Assembly: GCF_000283155.1 (NCBI RefSeq)
Contig: NW_004454175.1
Span: 2,238,027 to 2,302,026, forward strand
DNA length: 64,000 nt
Reading direction: 5' to 3'
Origin: Ceratotherium simum simum
Lineage: Eukaryota > Chordata > Mammalia > Perissodactyla > Rhinocerotidae
The position numbers and the translations under genes are program-made. Below are positions 20,691 to 31,869 of the stretch, piece by piece. Every line of letters begins with the position of its first letter. The first letter of the stretch is position 1. The notes beneath the pieces were generated by a model. It did no database searches. It was not told the origin of the DNA and worked only from the letters and a program-made list of their open reading frames with translations.

Positions 20691-21735
20691 AAACATGGCC
20701 CAAGATATAAGGATATTTACTTCAACAATTTTTTGGTTGCTAAATGGGAAATTTGAATTTTTATCAATAGGAGACTGGTTAAATATATTATAATAAACCT
20801 ATGATAAATTTATCATAAATATATTGTGATAAATATTATGATAAATATATTAAAAAGAATAAGTCCCATCTGTATACATTACCTGGATGGATGTCCATAT
20901 TATAGTAAAAGAAAAAAAGCAAGTTATAGAAAAACACCTATAATATTATCCATTTTAATAAACACCCACAACAGAACCAGCAAATGAAATTCTCTATATT
21001 TGGATGTTTGTATGAGCATGAAAAATAAGTGTGGAAAGATACACACTGGAGAAGAGGTTGCCAGTTACCCACCCTTCAGCCATTCTCTTTCCTCTTCAGA
21101 ATTACAATTAGTTTTTGTCTAGGCATACTGCCACCCAGAAGAATTACATTTCTTAGCCTCCTTTGCTATGAATGTGATTATGTAATTCAGTTTCAGCCAA
21201 TAAGATGTAGACAATTGTGTGCTTAAAAGGAGATAACTCAGACGGGGGGTATTTCCCCTGCCTCTTTTTTGTTTCTTCTGCCTTTCCTCCTTCTGGCTTG
21301 CAGTTCTGGCTGGAGCTCCAACAGTCATTTTTGGATCATGAGGTGACTTTGAGGGTGGCAGCCACGAGCTGGGATAGTGGAACAGAAAGACAGAAGCCTG
21401 AGTCCCTGATGATACCATGGAGCCACTATACCACCCTTGACATCCTACCTCTGGACATCTTTCAGTTGTGAGAGACATAAACTTCCATCTCATTCAAGTC
21501 ATTTTCATCTAGTATATTTCAATTCTATGCAACTAAGCCTAATCCTAACTAATACATGTGCCAAATTTGACATAGGTTATCTCAGGAGAGGAGAATTGGA
21601 CACAAGTGTGATGGAAGAGGGTGGAGCATCATCAGATTTTTTCTTTATATTTCCTATTGTTTGATTTCTTAAAACAAGCACAAATTTCTTTTATAATTTA
21701 AAGACTCTCTAAATAAGTTTTAAAAAGAAGAAAAA
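20691..21735 (+). mobile_element. Second old L1 3' fragment, interrupted by an LTR
   Basis: Left part 20691-21046: 'ATAGGAGACTGGTTAAATA', 'AAAAGAATAAGTCCCATC', 'GGAAAGATACACAC'. It resumes at 21557: 'TGTGCCAAATTTGACATAGG', 'TTATCTCAGGAGAGG' and 'TTTTTTCTTTATATTTCC'. Joined, the parts follow L1 3' order (GATACACACCAAACTG, GGTTACCTCTGGGGAGG). It contains the perfect 18-bp palindrome at 20800-20817. Confidence 0.75.
21047..21556 (+). mobile_element. ERVL/MaLR-like LTR inserted in L1
   Basis: 510-bp LTR from TGG to ACA with blocks 'TTTCAGCCAATAAGATGTAG', 'TGGCTGGAGCTCCAACAG', 'TGGATCATGAGGTGACTTTG', 'AGCCTGAGTCCCTGATGA', 'TTGTGAGAGACATAAACTTC' and 'GCCTAATCCTAACTAATACA'. Most complete copy of the family also seen at 17990, 34170, 43381 and 55555. 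Open frames across it have no retroviral protein similarity that I can see. Confidence 0.82.
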
Positions 21736-21787
21736 AGAAAGCCTTCCAAGTGCATATAATGTGATTGATGTCAGGTTTGAGAACCTT

Positions 21788-21905
21788 CTCACTCATTTCA
21801 TAGATGAGAAAACTGAGGCCTGGAGTTCATGTGTGAGTCAGAGGTGTGGCTAGAACTAGACCTCAATCTTTGGACTCCCAGTCCAGTGCTCTTCTTTTCA
21901 TATCA
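21788..21905 (-). mobile_element. MIR SINE 5' half, antisense
   Basis: 'CATAGATGAGAAAACTGAGG', 'GTGTGGCTAGAACTAGACC' and 'GACTCCCAGTCCAGTGCTC' are reverse MIR blocks (CAGATGAGGAAACTGAGG, GCAGAGCCGGGATTCGAACCC, CTCCAAAGCCCATGCTC). Confidence 0.78.
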
Positions 21906-23448
21906 TAACAGAAAATATTTTACAATATGAGACCCTGAGAAACCAGAAGCTTGGCGGAAATAAAGTAGAAATAGCCTGGTGTCTGATAGGTCTCGGGTTT
22001 GCATAGGATATCCAAGGGGCTAATTCAAAAAAAGATGACTAGACAGAAGGTGAGAAGCAGGTTTGAATCCAGATGAATTAACGGTTTTATTCTAGAACCT
22101 TCTCTATGTAAGACTTGGCATTTTTTTAAGTAGCTAAAACCTGTCTGGTGACTTAGACATGTGACAAGCTTCAAAATATCAGAAAACTTTTACTTTCTGA
22201 CTTATTGTCATTGGGAAAAAAGAGCATCCCATCCAAGTCCTGAAATGGGGTCTTCCTTCTTTCTTTACTAAAGGAATATTTAAAATTCTTAAATGTGAAC
22301 TTCAGATAAAATTAGATGATTAAATAGTATGATATAAATTGAACAAAATGTAATATATTATAATATGAAAGGAAATACACTTTTTTTCTTTACCTAAAAT
22401 GGAAGTCAGCCTAGGGGCTTATTTTTGAACTATGACTCCCTACACGTTTCTGAAGTTATATTTTGTTCTCAGTGTATCTTAGCCTTCTAGAACATCATTT
22501 GCATAATGCTCTTTTGTTCAACTACATAAACGTAAGTAAAGAAAAAGGACTCTTTCAAGGTTAAAATATAAAAACTAAGATAAAAATCATTTGAGTTCAC
22601 TCAAATTCATTGTCTTTCATCACATGTTTAGTCACTCTTGCCTACTGTGGACAACCCGATGATTAGACTTGAGCATCCTACCTTCTCCTTTACTAACTTG
22701 GGCAACTCTCATTTTCATGCCTCTTGCCCACTCCAATGACATAGTTGAGAAAAGATTTTGTAGAAACTCTTGGTGATTTTTCAAATCATCAGCTCAAAAC
22801 ATGTAGAGAAAAGACAGATTTATTTGCTAAACATTGACTTTTCCTGAGTTTCTCTCTCATACACAAAAATCACAAGAGTTAAATATACATTATTACAAGC
22901 GTTTTTTAATTGTTATTTTTTTGAAACTCAGCCTCCCTCTTCTACTATCATGGAGAAAGAGTGCTCTTCGTTATTTCTACAATTCTAGAACATGGAACTA
23001 GCTAAATTTCATTGTCACTAACGCAAGATCAATATCGTTTGTTCTGTAAAATTCAGAAAAACAAGGAAATATACTATGCTTATAGTTTTTCTCATTTTCT
23101 CTAAAATGTAATCTACTCCATAAACTAAGAAGCTCAAAACACAAAGATGTGAGTGAGTGGTAGCACTTCAACATTTCAGAGAACACGTGTTGCTAATGGC
23201 TTTTCTACTCATCTCTCTTCACTCACACGCATACCTGTGGGACAGAACACATATTGAACTTGAGTATCAAACACCAGAGCCAATTTATAGCAGGTGATAA
23301 GGAAACAGTCTTACCTCTAGAAGCAGTTCATTTTTCAGTGCCAAAGGCAAAGTGTTTAGTAGGTATTTTATAGGTCATGTATCCAATACACCACAAGACA
23401 TCTGTAGTTGCTCAAACTAAAAGTCCTTCACCAGGGATGAGTTCACAT
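21906..23448. other. Unique AT-rich DNA
   Basis: No repeat family recognised over about 1.5 kb. Only low-complexity T-runs (22378-22390, 22905-22925) and short frames. Repeat-poor for a mammalian genome. Confidence 0.45.
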
Positions 23449-23500
23449 TGTGTGTGCGTGTGTGTGAGTATGTGTATACTCATGCACACATATGCATCTG
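23449..23500. repeat. Short (TG)n microsatellite
   Basis: TGTGTGTGCGTGTGTGTG followed by interrupted 'TATGTGTATACTCATGCAC'. Minus-strand open frames through it encode Thr-His runs and are artefacts. Confidence 0.85.
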
Positions 23501-23635
23501 TGTACAAAAGGGTACCCAGCAGAATATTCTTTGGGAATTTTGCAGGAAATGGCTTTGATGGTTGGCTCTGCATCCTTTTTTATGAGACATTCAGATGGGC
23601 AACATCCACAGTGTTTTGAGTGCTGAATTCTAGGC

Positions 23636-23815
23636 CCAAGCATCTGCAACCTGGCTGTGTGATCTCGACCTATTCCCTTCACCACTCTGGCCTCAAGTTT
23701 CTCATTTATCAAATTGGAATGGCGACACTTCCTCTACATAGCTCACAGGGTTGTTTGGCAGTGAGAATACATGTGAGCAAGGCCTCTGAAAACTTGATAG
23801 CTCTGTGAAATGGAA
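23636..23815 (+). mobile_element. MIR SINE fragment
   Basis: 'CTGTGTGATCTCGACC', 'CTGGCCTCAAGTTTCTCAT', 'TATCAAATTGGAATGGCGAC', 'GCTCACAGGGTTGTTTGGC' and 'GAAAACTTGATAGCTCTGTG' follow MIR core order. Confidence 0.75.
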
Positions 23816-24239
23816 GGCACTCTCATCAAGGACAGACTCAGCAAGAGGAAGTAAACTCCTTGTCCATTGCTTGACAAGATCGCCATACAACCAATGCAGA
23901 GTAGTTTCTTAAGCGATGAGGATGAAGATGAGTCAGATAATAAAATCTCTTAAGTAAGTCATATTTGGGAAAATGAAACAGGCCTATCATTTTATAGTGT
24001 CTCTATGTGCCGAAGACACGGTGTTCACAGACAGGAAAGGGCCAGTGGCTCTGGCAAGCCCTTTTGTCGCCATCCCAATGTCCCTTGAGGGGCTGCCCCC
24101 GACCCAGGCGGAATGCCTCACCGCTCTCCACAGCCCATTCAGTGAATCACCACATTGTAAAGTGTTCAACAATTTTTATATGAATAAAATAAAAATGAAG
24201 TTTCCTGGGTGTATATGGTTTATCACAGTAAGTCTGTGC

Positions 24240-25150
24240 TAATATTTCCTAATCAGAGTGACCTCAGCCTGCCAGAATGCACAGGCCCCTAATCCTCGCT
24301 GTAATGTTTTCTCATTAGCTACGTAGCATTGCCACACCAGTGGCAGCTACCAAGCACCGCCTCAGGCACCACTGGAATTAATTACTAGAAGAAACACTGC
24401 TGTTTTGAATTGTCATCTTGAATTTATCACTTGCCACTTAATGTAACTCATCTGACCTAATACCTCCATCGTGTCACCAGGGGCCTTGGCACGGGTTTCA
24501 CCAGGGTAATAGCAGGGGGTTCTGTATACCTAATGTGGCTGAGACGCCAAACACACAGCTGCTGGAGGCCCCGCGAAAATCCTACCCCGGAGGCAAAGTG
24601 TGCTAACAATGCCCCTAGCAAATTGCAGATTACCTAGACGGTCATGTTCTATCTGAAGCTAAGAGTGATTCAAAGGTAGGCAGGCCCGATACATCTAATT
24701 TCTGCTGCTTGGAAAAGATAATCTTTCATTTCTTTGGATGTATCAGCGCTCGCCATTTGTTTCTCTCATGCTACATTTTTGAACATAATAAAACTGGCTC
24801 TTCCTGTATGGAGGGAACAGTGGCTCTGAGGGGACCTATAATGCTAGGTCTGGGGCCCTTTTCTTATAAATTCTGAAGAAATTGCTCATTAAATTACACA
24901 AAGAAATGCAATCTCACCATAGGTTATGTTTCCCCAGAAAAAGGAACAAAAGCATAACCCAAGTTGAAATCTGTGCTGTCTTTTGCAGGGCTACAATTTT
25001 CTCTGCACTTGTGAGAGTTATTGTGCATTAGCTGTTTAAAAATGCACATTTAATAAGGGAATTAATGATTTGGTTAGTTTCATTAAGCCTGAGAAATTAT
25101 TTCAGTATGAAAAATAAGTTTTCATGCATGCTCTGAACAATAGTTCTCTT
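24240..25150. promoter_or_regulatory. Candidate conserved noncoding element
   Basis: Unique sequence without repeats. About ten CpGs lie in 24470-24760 ('CCCGCGAAAATCC', 'CAGCGCTCGCC'), flanked by homeodomain-type sites ('CTCATTAGCT', 'GGAATTAATTACTAG', 'GGGAATTAATGATTTGG'). Open frames are short. Regulatory function is inferred only from composition and motif density. Confidence 0.35.
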
Positions 25151-26015
25151 AATCAAATTTTTCATCTGTAAAAACCATATACTTGGAACCAACATTTTTC
25201 AAGTTTTCTGCTCATTTTGGATTCACCTAAATGTCATTATTTCCATTTTAAAGTTAGTCTCAGTTCTGCTATAGCTTTTATTTTAAAACAGTGCATATAC
25301 ATGTATGCATGTGGATTTGTGCAAATACACATATAAATGATAGCCCCAAGAAGCTTATAGACATAATAACATAATATCGTAATGTAACACCAAAGCATGA
25401 AAATCCTACTGATGAAATAATAAGTAAAATAGATTTACTTTGATAATGACATTCCCAGCCTATTTCATAGACAAAAACATTTCCTTTCGTTACCACACTC
25501 TACGTTATGCATAGTAAACTTTGGAAGATGTGTAATGCAATATAAACATTAATAGTTTCACAATTGTGTTGTTTTAGAAAGACTATTTATAGAGAAAATA
25601 CAAAATGCCTCCCCAAAGTATACTTAGACCTAAGCCACCCTAATCTTCCTGCTCATACGGCAGGAAATCTAATACACCAGCTCAATAAACCTGTAGGAAA
25701 CAAAGGTTTTATGTAGCATTAAGTGTCACAATATTAAAACGCCCATATTACTTTCAATTGCTCTTATAAGCTTCTTTTTAACAATCTAAAAAGTTGAGTG
25801 CCGTTATAAGAAGAATATTGTCCTACGTAGTAAAGCATGGGAAAGGAGAAACAGAAACCTCGCCGCTTCACCTGTGTTGATCTCTGATTAATACTACTGG
25901 TGCTTTTACACAAGGGTCTCTCTTTCTCAGTCTCTCCTGTTTTATACCTTTTTGGCTTGTCAGGGTCTGTTGTCAAAAGTGACATTACATTTAAAAGGGT
26001 GTCAAAAAGCCTTGA

Positions 26016-26180
26016 CTGCAATGCCAGCTCAGCCACATAGTCTTTTTCAGAGTTGGTTTCCTTTCCTGTAACTGTAACATTGTGTGCTGTGAGCTATTGA
26101 GGCTATAGAGACTAAAACTCTTTCAAATTACCAAGTACTTCATGCCATGAATGCTCCTTACAAATGGTAATGTTGCAACA
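26016..26180 (+). mobile_element. Doubtful MIR fragment
   Basis: 'AATGCCAGCTCAGCCACATA' and 'GGTTTCCTTTCCTGTAACTG' loosely follow MIR (CTGCCACTTAC, GTTTCCTCATCTGTAAAATG). Too diverged for confidence. Confidence 0.3.
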
Positions 26181-28913
26181 GTGAAGATCACCACCCCCAG
26201 AAGTATAAGTTTCCCCCAAACAGGGACAGTTGCTTTTGTGAGTTTTGCAGAACTTCTAGCACTCTGTAGCTGCCTAATTAATACCTAATGACAATGATGA
26301 ACCACTGGTGATATTCAGCTAACTAATTGGGGTCTTATAGTATCTCAGAAAGTTTCAACTTAATGACCATTAAAATAGAGTATGTTCTATTTCTATTGCA
26401 CCTGCCAACTCCCCAAACTTTCTACAAACAGAAATTCATTAACTGAAGTTCTTTAATGAAATATTAATGGCACACAAGTACATTTTGAAGACTTAAGAAA
26501 TACCAGGGTCAATAAACTAATAGGGTCTTTTAAGCAACAATTTTCCTCTTTGTGTTGCTCAGGCAAGGGAGCCTGACAATCCTGCACTGGGGTTGGTGGA
26601 TCCGAATCGACTAGGCTCTCTTTTGCATTTCTCAACGTGAGGGTGAGCCGAAGGCATTTTCAATAAATATACAACCTCTCTGGGTTGTGCGAACTATCGG
26701 ACTATAAGACTTCATGATATTCACACATAAGGAAGCATAACACATTTATAAAGGACCAGGGTAGTTTGTCTTCAGGTGATGGCAAAAATCCTTCTCCCTC
26801 TGTGAGATGCTCTGAAGACTTGGAGCCTTTGGAAAGCTCTGTGGCCATCCCTTACAGTAAACCTTAGGAGCTAGATTATCTTTTCCCCACCCTTCCAGAA
26901 TATCCAAATTGTTGACTTGCACAGTCCCACACTCATATGAACCCTCTCGGGCAGGCCTCAGTGCAGAAGCTCTGTGAAATCTTTTGCTGGTCTTTAGATA
27001 TTTTAATAAATGACTTAAAATGAAATATTTTAAAATCTCGACTGTTAGCATTAAAAATGTACCAGTGCATGCTGGGAATCAATGGCATTTAGCACTCTGC
27101 CTTGTAAAAAACCAAATTCTAAATGGTTCATCCTGATGTTATTGGCAGATGTGGTTTTATGCTTTTAAATTCCTTAGAGCTGCTGGAAAGGAAAAGAGAA
27201 CGTATAGATATGACTATGCAGATGAAATGACATCATAAAATCCCTGACTGGAAAGTGAGGGGACTCTCTGTGGATGGATTACTTGTTATTGAACCAGGGA
27301 CCTAGAGCAGAGGAGGAAGAGCATCGCCTGCAACTGAGTGTTTTCAATTACTTTTTCTTGCTCGGCCATTCTCACCGCAACACATATATTGGGATGAAAG
27401 ATCGTTTTACATTCTCAATGAAAGAAATATACATGCAACATTTACCTTGCAAATGGAGACCCTGTTGCCTCTCACCACCCTACTGAAATATGGCAAGTCT
27501 GTAGCAGTTCCTATACAGGCATCAAAATGATTATTTTCCTGTCGAATTATTCCCTTTCATTGTAATATCCAATTTCATCATAATTAACTATAGTAGCCAC
27601 ATAGCCCATGACCTGCATACTCCTAGGTAATACTTGTCACATTGGTATTTAACGTTAAATACACTCTATTTCCCTCTGGACTGGTAATGCAGTTATAGAA
27701 GATGCACCTTTTTCATTTTTTAAAAACAATTGCAAAACAACATTAAAATGTTCATAGTACTATAGCTTAAGGACCATAGACAAAGAAAATATGTCATCTA
27801 ATGGAAAGTGCAACCACAATGCAAACAACTCTAACGTAATTAATTGTTTCAACTGGAATTCGCTAGGGCAGGAAGTAGGCATTGCAGGACACAAGCTCAG
27901 GATGGGCACAGAGAAAAGCTGCTCCACTGAGCAAGGGCTGTTCTGCATGAAGGTCCTCGGACATGTCTCCCCGGTCATATGTCTTTGCCTAGTCCTGGGT
28001 CTTCAAGGAACAGCACAGACGCCCCACCTCCCTCTCTGCCTTTTGACTCATTCATAATATCTTATTTGGGGCTGGGAGGAGGAAAATTTCATACAAAATA
28101 TTTTTCACCACCTGGAAAACTATATACCTAAAAGCAAATTCTTAGTGCTCACGACTGTGAGGCTGGGCTCTTCGCAGCCATTGTCATGCAAGCACAGTTG
28201 TAAGTAATAATGTGGCCTTTAATGACGGAATGATGGACCTGCCAAACACTTGCTCCTGCCATACACTGCTTGCATTTCCCCTGCTGGAGAGCACAGAGAT
28301 GCCCATCTGGGAGTTATTAACATATCCTCATCAATTCAGAACCGACTTTAACATAATCCATATTTGTTGGAGAAAGTCCAACATCAGCTTGAGAACAGCG
28401 GTCACATGCTTCAATGACACGTTTCAAACAGCACACACAGAGCATGCTTGGGCAGCTAAGCAATTCAGAAATGCAAATAGCTGAAGCACTCTCCTGACTA
28501 GATAAAAAGGACAAATCCCTTTTGGCAAGAGACTGGATGTCCTCTTAACGTCGCAGGAAAACAACCAAACCAGGAAAGGTACAAATTCCAGAGGCATCAA
28601 TTTGGGTTTGGTGGGTCACCAGGAAGATGTCTCTTTGGGTTTATTCCAATCATGTTGGTGCAATCAATCTCAAGTTGAACCTTGGACTTCAGCTGTTGTC
28701 AGGCAGAGCTGTTTGTCCGGCGTGCAGGAATACAGACGCTCTTAAGCCAACAGCGCTGCACGTCACATGCTTGCTTGTTGATACATGTATAAGAACACAT
28801 CTCTCTCTTTGAAAATACAACAAAGAGCTATGGGTTCCATTTCGACATTGTCTCAGTTCTTGTTCTGAAGGGATATCAACTATAAACACATGCCTGGAAG
28901 AAATCTAGATTGG

Positions 28914-29158
28914 AAGGCTGGCCCCAGTGGTGTAGCGGTTAAGTGCGCATGGTCCGCTGCTGGCGGCCCGGGTTCGGATCCCGGGCGCACACCCGTGCAC
29001 CGCTTGTCAGGCCATGCTGTGGCGGCATCCCATATAAAGTGGAGGAAGATGGGCACAGATGTTAGCCCAGGCCAGTCTTCCTCAGCGGAAAGAGGAGGAT
29101 TGGTGTGGATGTTAGCTCAGGGCTGATCTTCCTCACAAAAAAAAAGAGAGAGAAGAAG
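28914..29158 (+). mobile_element. ERE-type equine SINE, well preserved, with target duplication
   Basis: Full-length copy: 'GGCTGGCCCCAGTGGTGTAG', A-box-like 'TAGCGGTTAAG', B box GGTTCGGATCC at 28971-28981, 'CAGGCCATGCTGTGGCGGC', 'CATATAAAGTGGAGGAAGAT', 'GTTAGCTCAGGGCTGATC' and an A/AG-rich tail. Flanked by CTAGATTGG at 28905-28913 and 29159-29167, extending imperfectly upstream. Low divergence suggests a relatively recent insertion in the horse lineage. Confidence 0.96.
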
Positions 29159-29167
29159 CTAGATTGG

Positions 29168-29677
29168 TTATGCCCCTACAAGTGAGTCCTCAGGAAATTA
29201 AATTATATCAAAAGATAATGTAAGGGTTCTGGAAGTTATCTCCAAACCAGGCGGTGGTCTTTGTGGATATAGACCATGCCCGCCCCAATTACTTTTTCAA
29301 TAATTTTAACATGCTAAAAATACAGTTCATCTGCTAAATTCTTTTGGCTGATAGATCTTATTAGTGGTGTCTGCTTTATAAGTGAAATAAATTAAGGAAT
29401 AGGGGGAAAAAAGCATTTCCTTGAGGCCACCACTCATTCCCTATTGATGTGGATTTTGGCGAAATTGCAATAAAACCCTATTTTTAGATTATGTAAACCA
29501 AAGCCAAATGCAGAGTCTTCTTTCAAATATTTAAATAGACTCACATGGCTGGATCACTAGATAATAGTATTGTACCACCATTAAATTTTCTGTATTTGAT
29601 AATTATGTTCTTGTTATGTGAAAGAATGTTCTTGTTCTTAAGAGATACATGTTGAAGTATTTAGGGATAAAGAGTTT
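29168..29677. other. Unique AT-rich DNA
   Basis: No repeat recognised and no coding frame. Confidence 0.45.
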
Positions 29678-29872
29678 TGATATCTGCAACTTTCTCTTAA
29701 TAATTCAGCAATAAAAATAATAATAATGAATATTCATACACTGAAAGAGAAAACAAATGTGGCAAAATGTTCACGACTGGTGAACCTCGGTGAAGGCCCT
29801 ATGTGTGTTTCTCATTCCATTTTGGCAACTTTTCGGTAGGTTTGAAATTTTTCAAAATAAAAAGTTGGAAAT
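29678..29872 (+). mobile_element. Old L1 LINE 3' end
   Basis: 'TGTGGCAAAATGTTCACGAC', 'TGGTGAACCTCGGTGAAGG', 'GTAGGTTTGAAATTTTTCAA' and 'AATAAAAAGTTGG' match the 3' terminus of old L1 subfamilies (L1ME/L1MC type). Confidence 0.85.
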
Positions 29873-31869
29873 AAAATCAATTAGACTCACAGATACTAAT
29901 ATGAAATTTTAAATAATAAAATTAGCTGCTTGGAAACTTTCTCTTGTTTACTGTTCTTTGCTTAATGATAACATTTTGTATAAGGAAAGGATCACCTGGA
30001 AGGAGAGGAAGACAGAGAGTGGGAAAAACTGAGGGGAAATACCCTACTGAGGGACAAGAGAATGAGGTGGGGAGACGTAGAAAATGGGAGGAGTGAGATA
30101 GAAGAGAAGAGAATACTGTAGGGAGGAGAAAGCGTAGCTCAATGCAGTTCTGAGCCAGAGCACCATCAGGAGCAGCCAGGGGCCATGACTGAGGCTGGGA
30201 AGAAGGTGGCAGTGGTCCCTGGGGCAGAGGTCTTACCCGCAGGGGGGGATAATGCCAAAATACCACTTTCTTCCTGCAAGCAGAAGTAGATTGGGCAGCC
30301 CAGCTGCTAATGGCAGCATGCACTTTCTTTCCAGTAGGGAGTAGAATTCAGCCACAAGGCAACCTGGAGGCTAGACTGAGGGATGTGCCACAGGGCTGAG
30401 CACAATCAGTACTGTGGAGAAGGTGTCCCCCACATTCCCTCCCTGGTGTGGGAACTCATTGGAACCTTTTAGGATAGAAGGGGTAGGACTGGGAGGGGGG
30501 TGGTCTTTAGCCTTTTGGTATGTCTCTACCTTTGTGATTTGGAGATGTTGTGAAATATGTTGTGAAAGTAAAAATTATCAAATAGCATATAATTTGCCTT
30601 CATCAGAATATGTATATAGTTTTTAATTCATCCTCGTGAACTGCAGAAAATGATTGCAGTGAGAGGCCACTACAATTGTTCAGCTTAGGTTAGGAGCTGA
30701 GACATGCCCAGAAAAACTGTCTGTAATAGTAGTAGCCTTCAGACCAGGAAAAGGTACAGCTATAGAACCCTGGGGGAAGAAAATGGCAGGAACAGATGGG
30801 GGACATGCGGGCAAGATGTCTGCCATGTGGGAGTGATGGCCCAGCAGTGGGTCGTCCCATGCTACATCATGGCTGCGCGCAATTAGGTAGGCCACTCCAA
30901 AAAGCCACCTCAACGAAGAGCAGCTTCGGGGGTCTCTTTCACCTCCAAATTCTGTACGGAACCCTCCATTGTTGGCTCATCAACACCAGAGCCCAGAAAT
31001 TTTCATGCACTGATCCCAACAAAGCCAAGTGACCAAAATCTTTTATTGGTCTTGAAATAAATTGAGCAAGAAGCAGCTTAAGAAAGTTGCTTGCCTTTGT
31101 CTTGTTTGTCTTATTTTCCCCCACGATTACTAAATAGTTTAGAGCAATACTATTTGCTCCCAAGGAAAGAAAGAACCTCCAATAGAGTTTTAAAATTCAC
31201 TGTCAAGGTCAAGCAACCAGCGTTAAACAAAAGACCCCAGAGTTCATAGACCCACAAGCAGAGAAATGCTGGATCAGTATTCTCTCCCTACAGCTCACCC
31301 TTGTCCCTGCCCTTGGCATCATGATGTCTGTGTGACATCTTCTAGTTTTCTGCTCCCCTTGACATTCATTGAAATCTGATTTTCCTTATAGAAAAATATT
31401 AGGAGGTGGAGGATAGGATTTATTCTGTGCCCTGCACTGTCCTGGTGATAGCCCCGGGCGGAGAGGCAGCTGGGGATTGGAGTGAGTCTGCTCAGGGATC
31501 AGGCCTGGAGCTGTGTCCTCTGTGGTTTTCCCCCATGGAGCTCAGGACATTCAGCTTCTTTGATGCAGTGGTATTTTGCACAGAGCATTCGGTAGAATGG
31601 AGACAGTGTGGTTTCCATGTGGGCTCTGAGAAAAATGCCAAACGACTAATAAAAAAGCTTAGTCTGAGAACTGACCATAACCCGCTAAGAGTTATATCCT
31701 AGGAAAATCATGTTCTTTTAAATACAGCAACTCTTCAGCCAAAAGCAGCAAATGAGGTGCCTGCTCCTTCACATGATGGGGAGGTTTGCTCAGTTCACAC
31801 TGTGAGGCAAAGCATGTAGAATATTGCCGATTCAAGCTAAATTGCTGCCTCATTAGGGTTATTTGGTAT
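29873..31869. other. Unique noncoding DNA with a purine-rich stretch
   Basis: No repeat family recognised. 29985-30136 is about 80-85% purine on the + strand. Frames of 60-133 codons here overlap on both strands and have no recognisable domain. Confidence 0.4.
29985..30136. repeat. Purine-rich low-complexity stretch
   Basis: GGA/GAA/GAG units with few pyrimidines. The minus-strand 133-codon frame across it (Pro/Ser/Leu-rich) is a composition effect. Confidence 0.55.

Larger units (their letters stand above)
23816..28913. other. Transposon-poor unique block
   Basis: About 5.1 kb in which I recognise no LINE, LTR, ERE or DNA transposon and only one doubtful MIR (26016). It is rich in ATTA-core motifs (for example 26275-26290 'TAATTAATACCTAATGA' and 27836-27848 'CGTAATTAATTG') and has local CpG clusters at 24470-24760 and 28540-28770. 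No frame exceeds about 100 codons or shows a domain. This character is typical of regulatory deserts near developmental genes, which is inference. Confidence 0.5.

Noticed and set aside
28914..29010. tRNA-gene-like sequence with A and B boxes
   Set aside because: It is the tRNA-derived head of an ERE SINE, followed by the SINE body and tail. It is not a folded functional tRNA. The same applies to 39500-39603 and 63020-63110.
29922..30323. 133-codon open frame, - (Pro/Ser/Leu-rich)
   Set aside because: It is the reverse of a purine-rich low-complexity stretch, so the residue bias is a composition effect.
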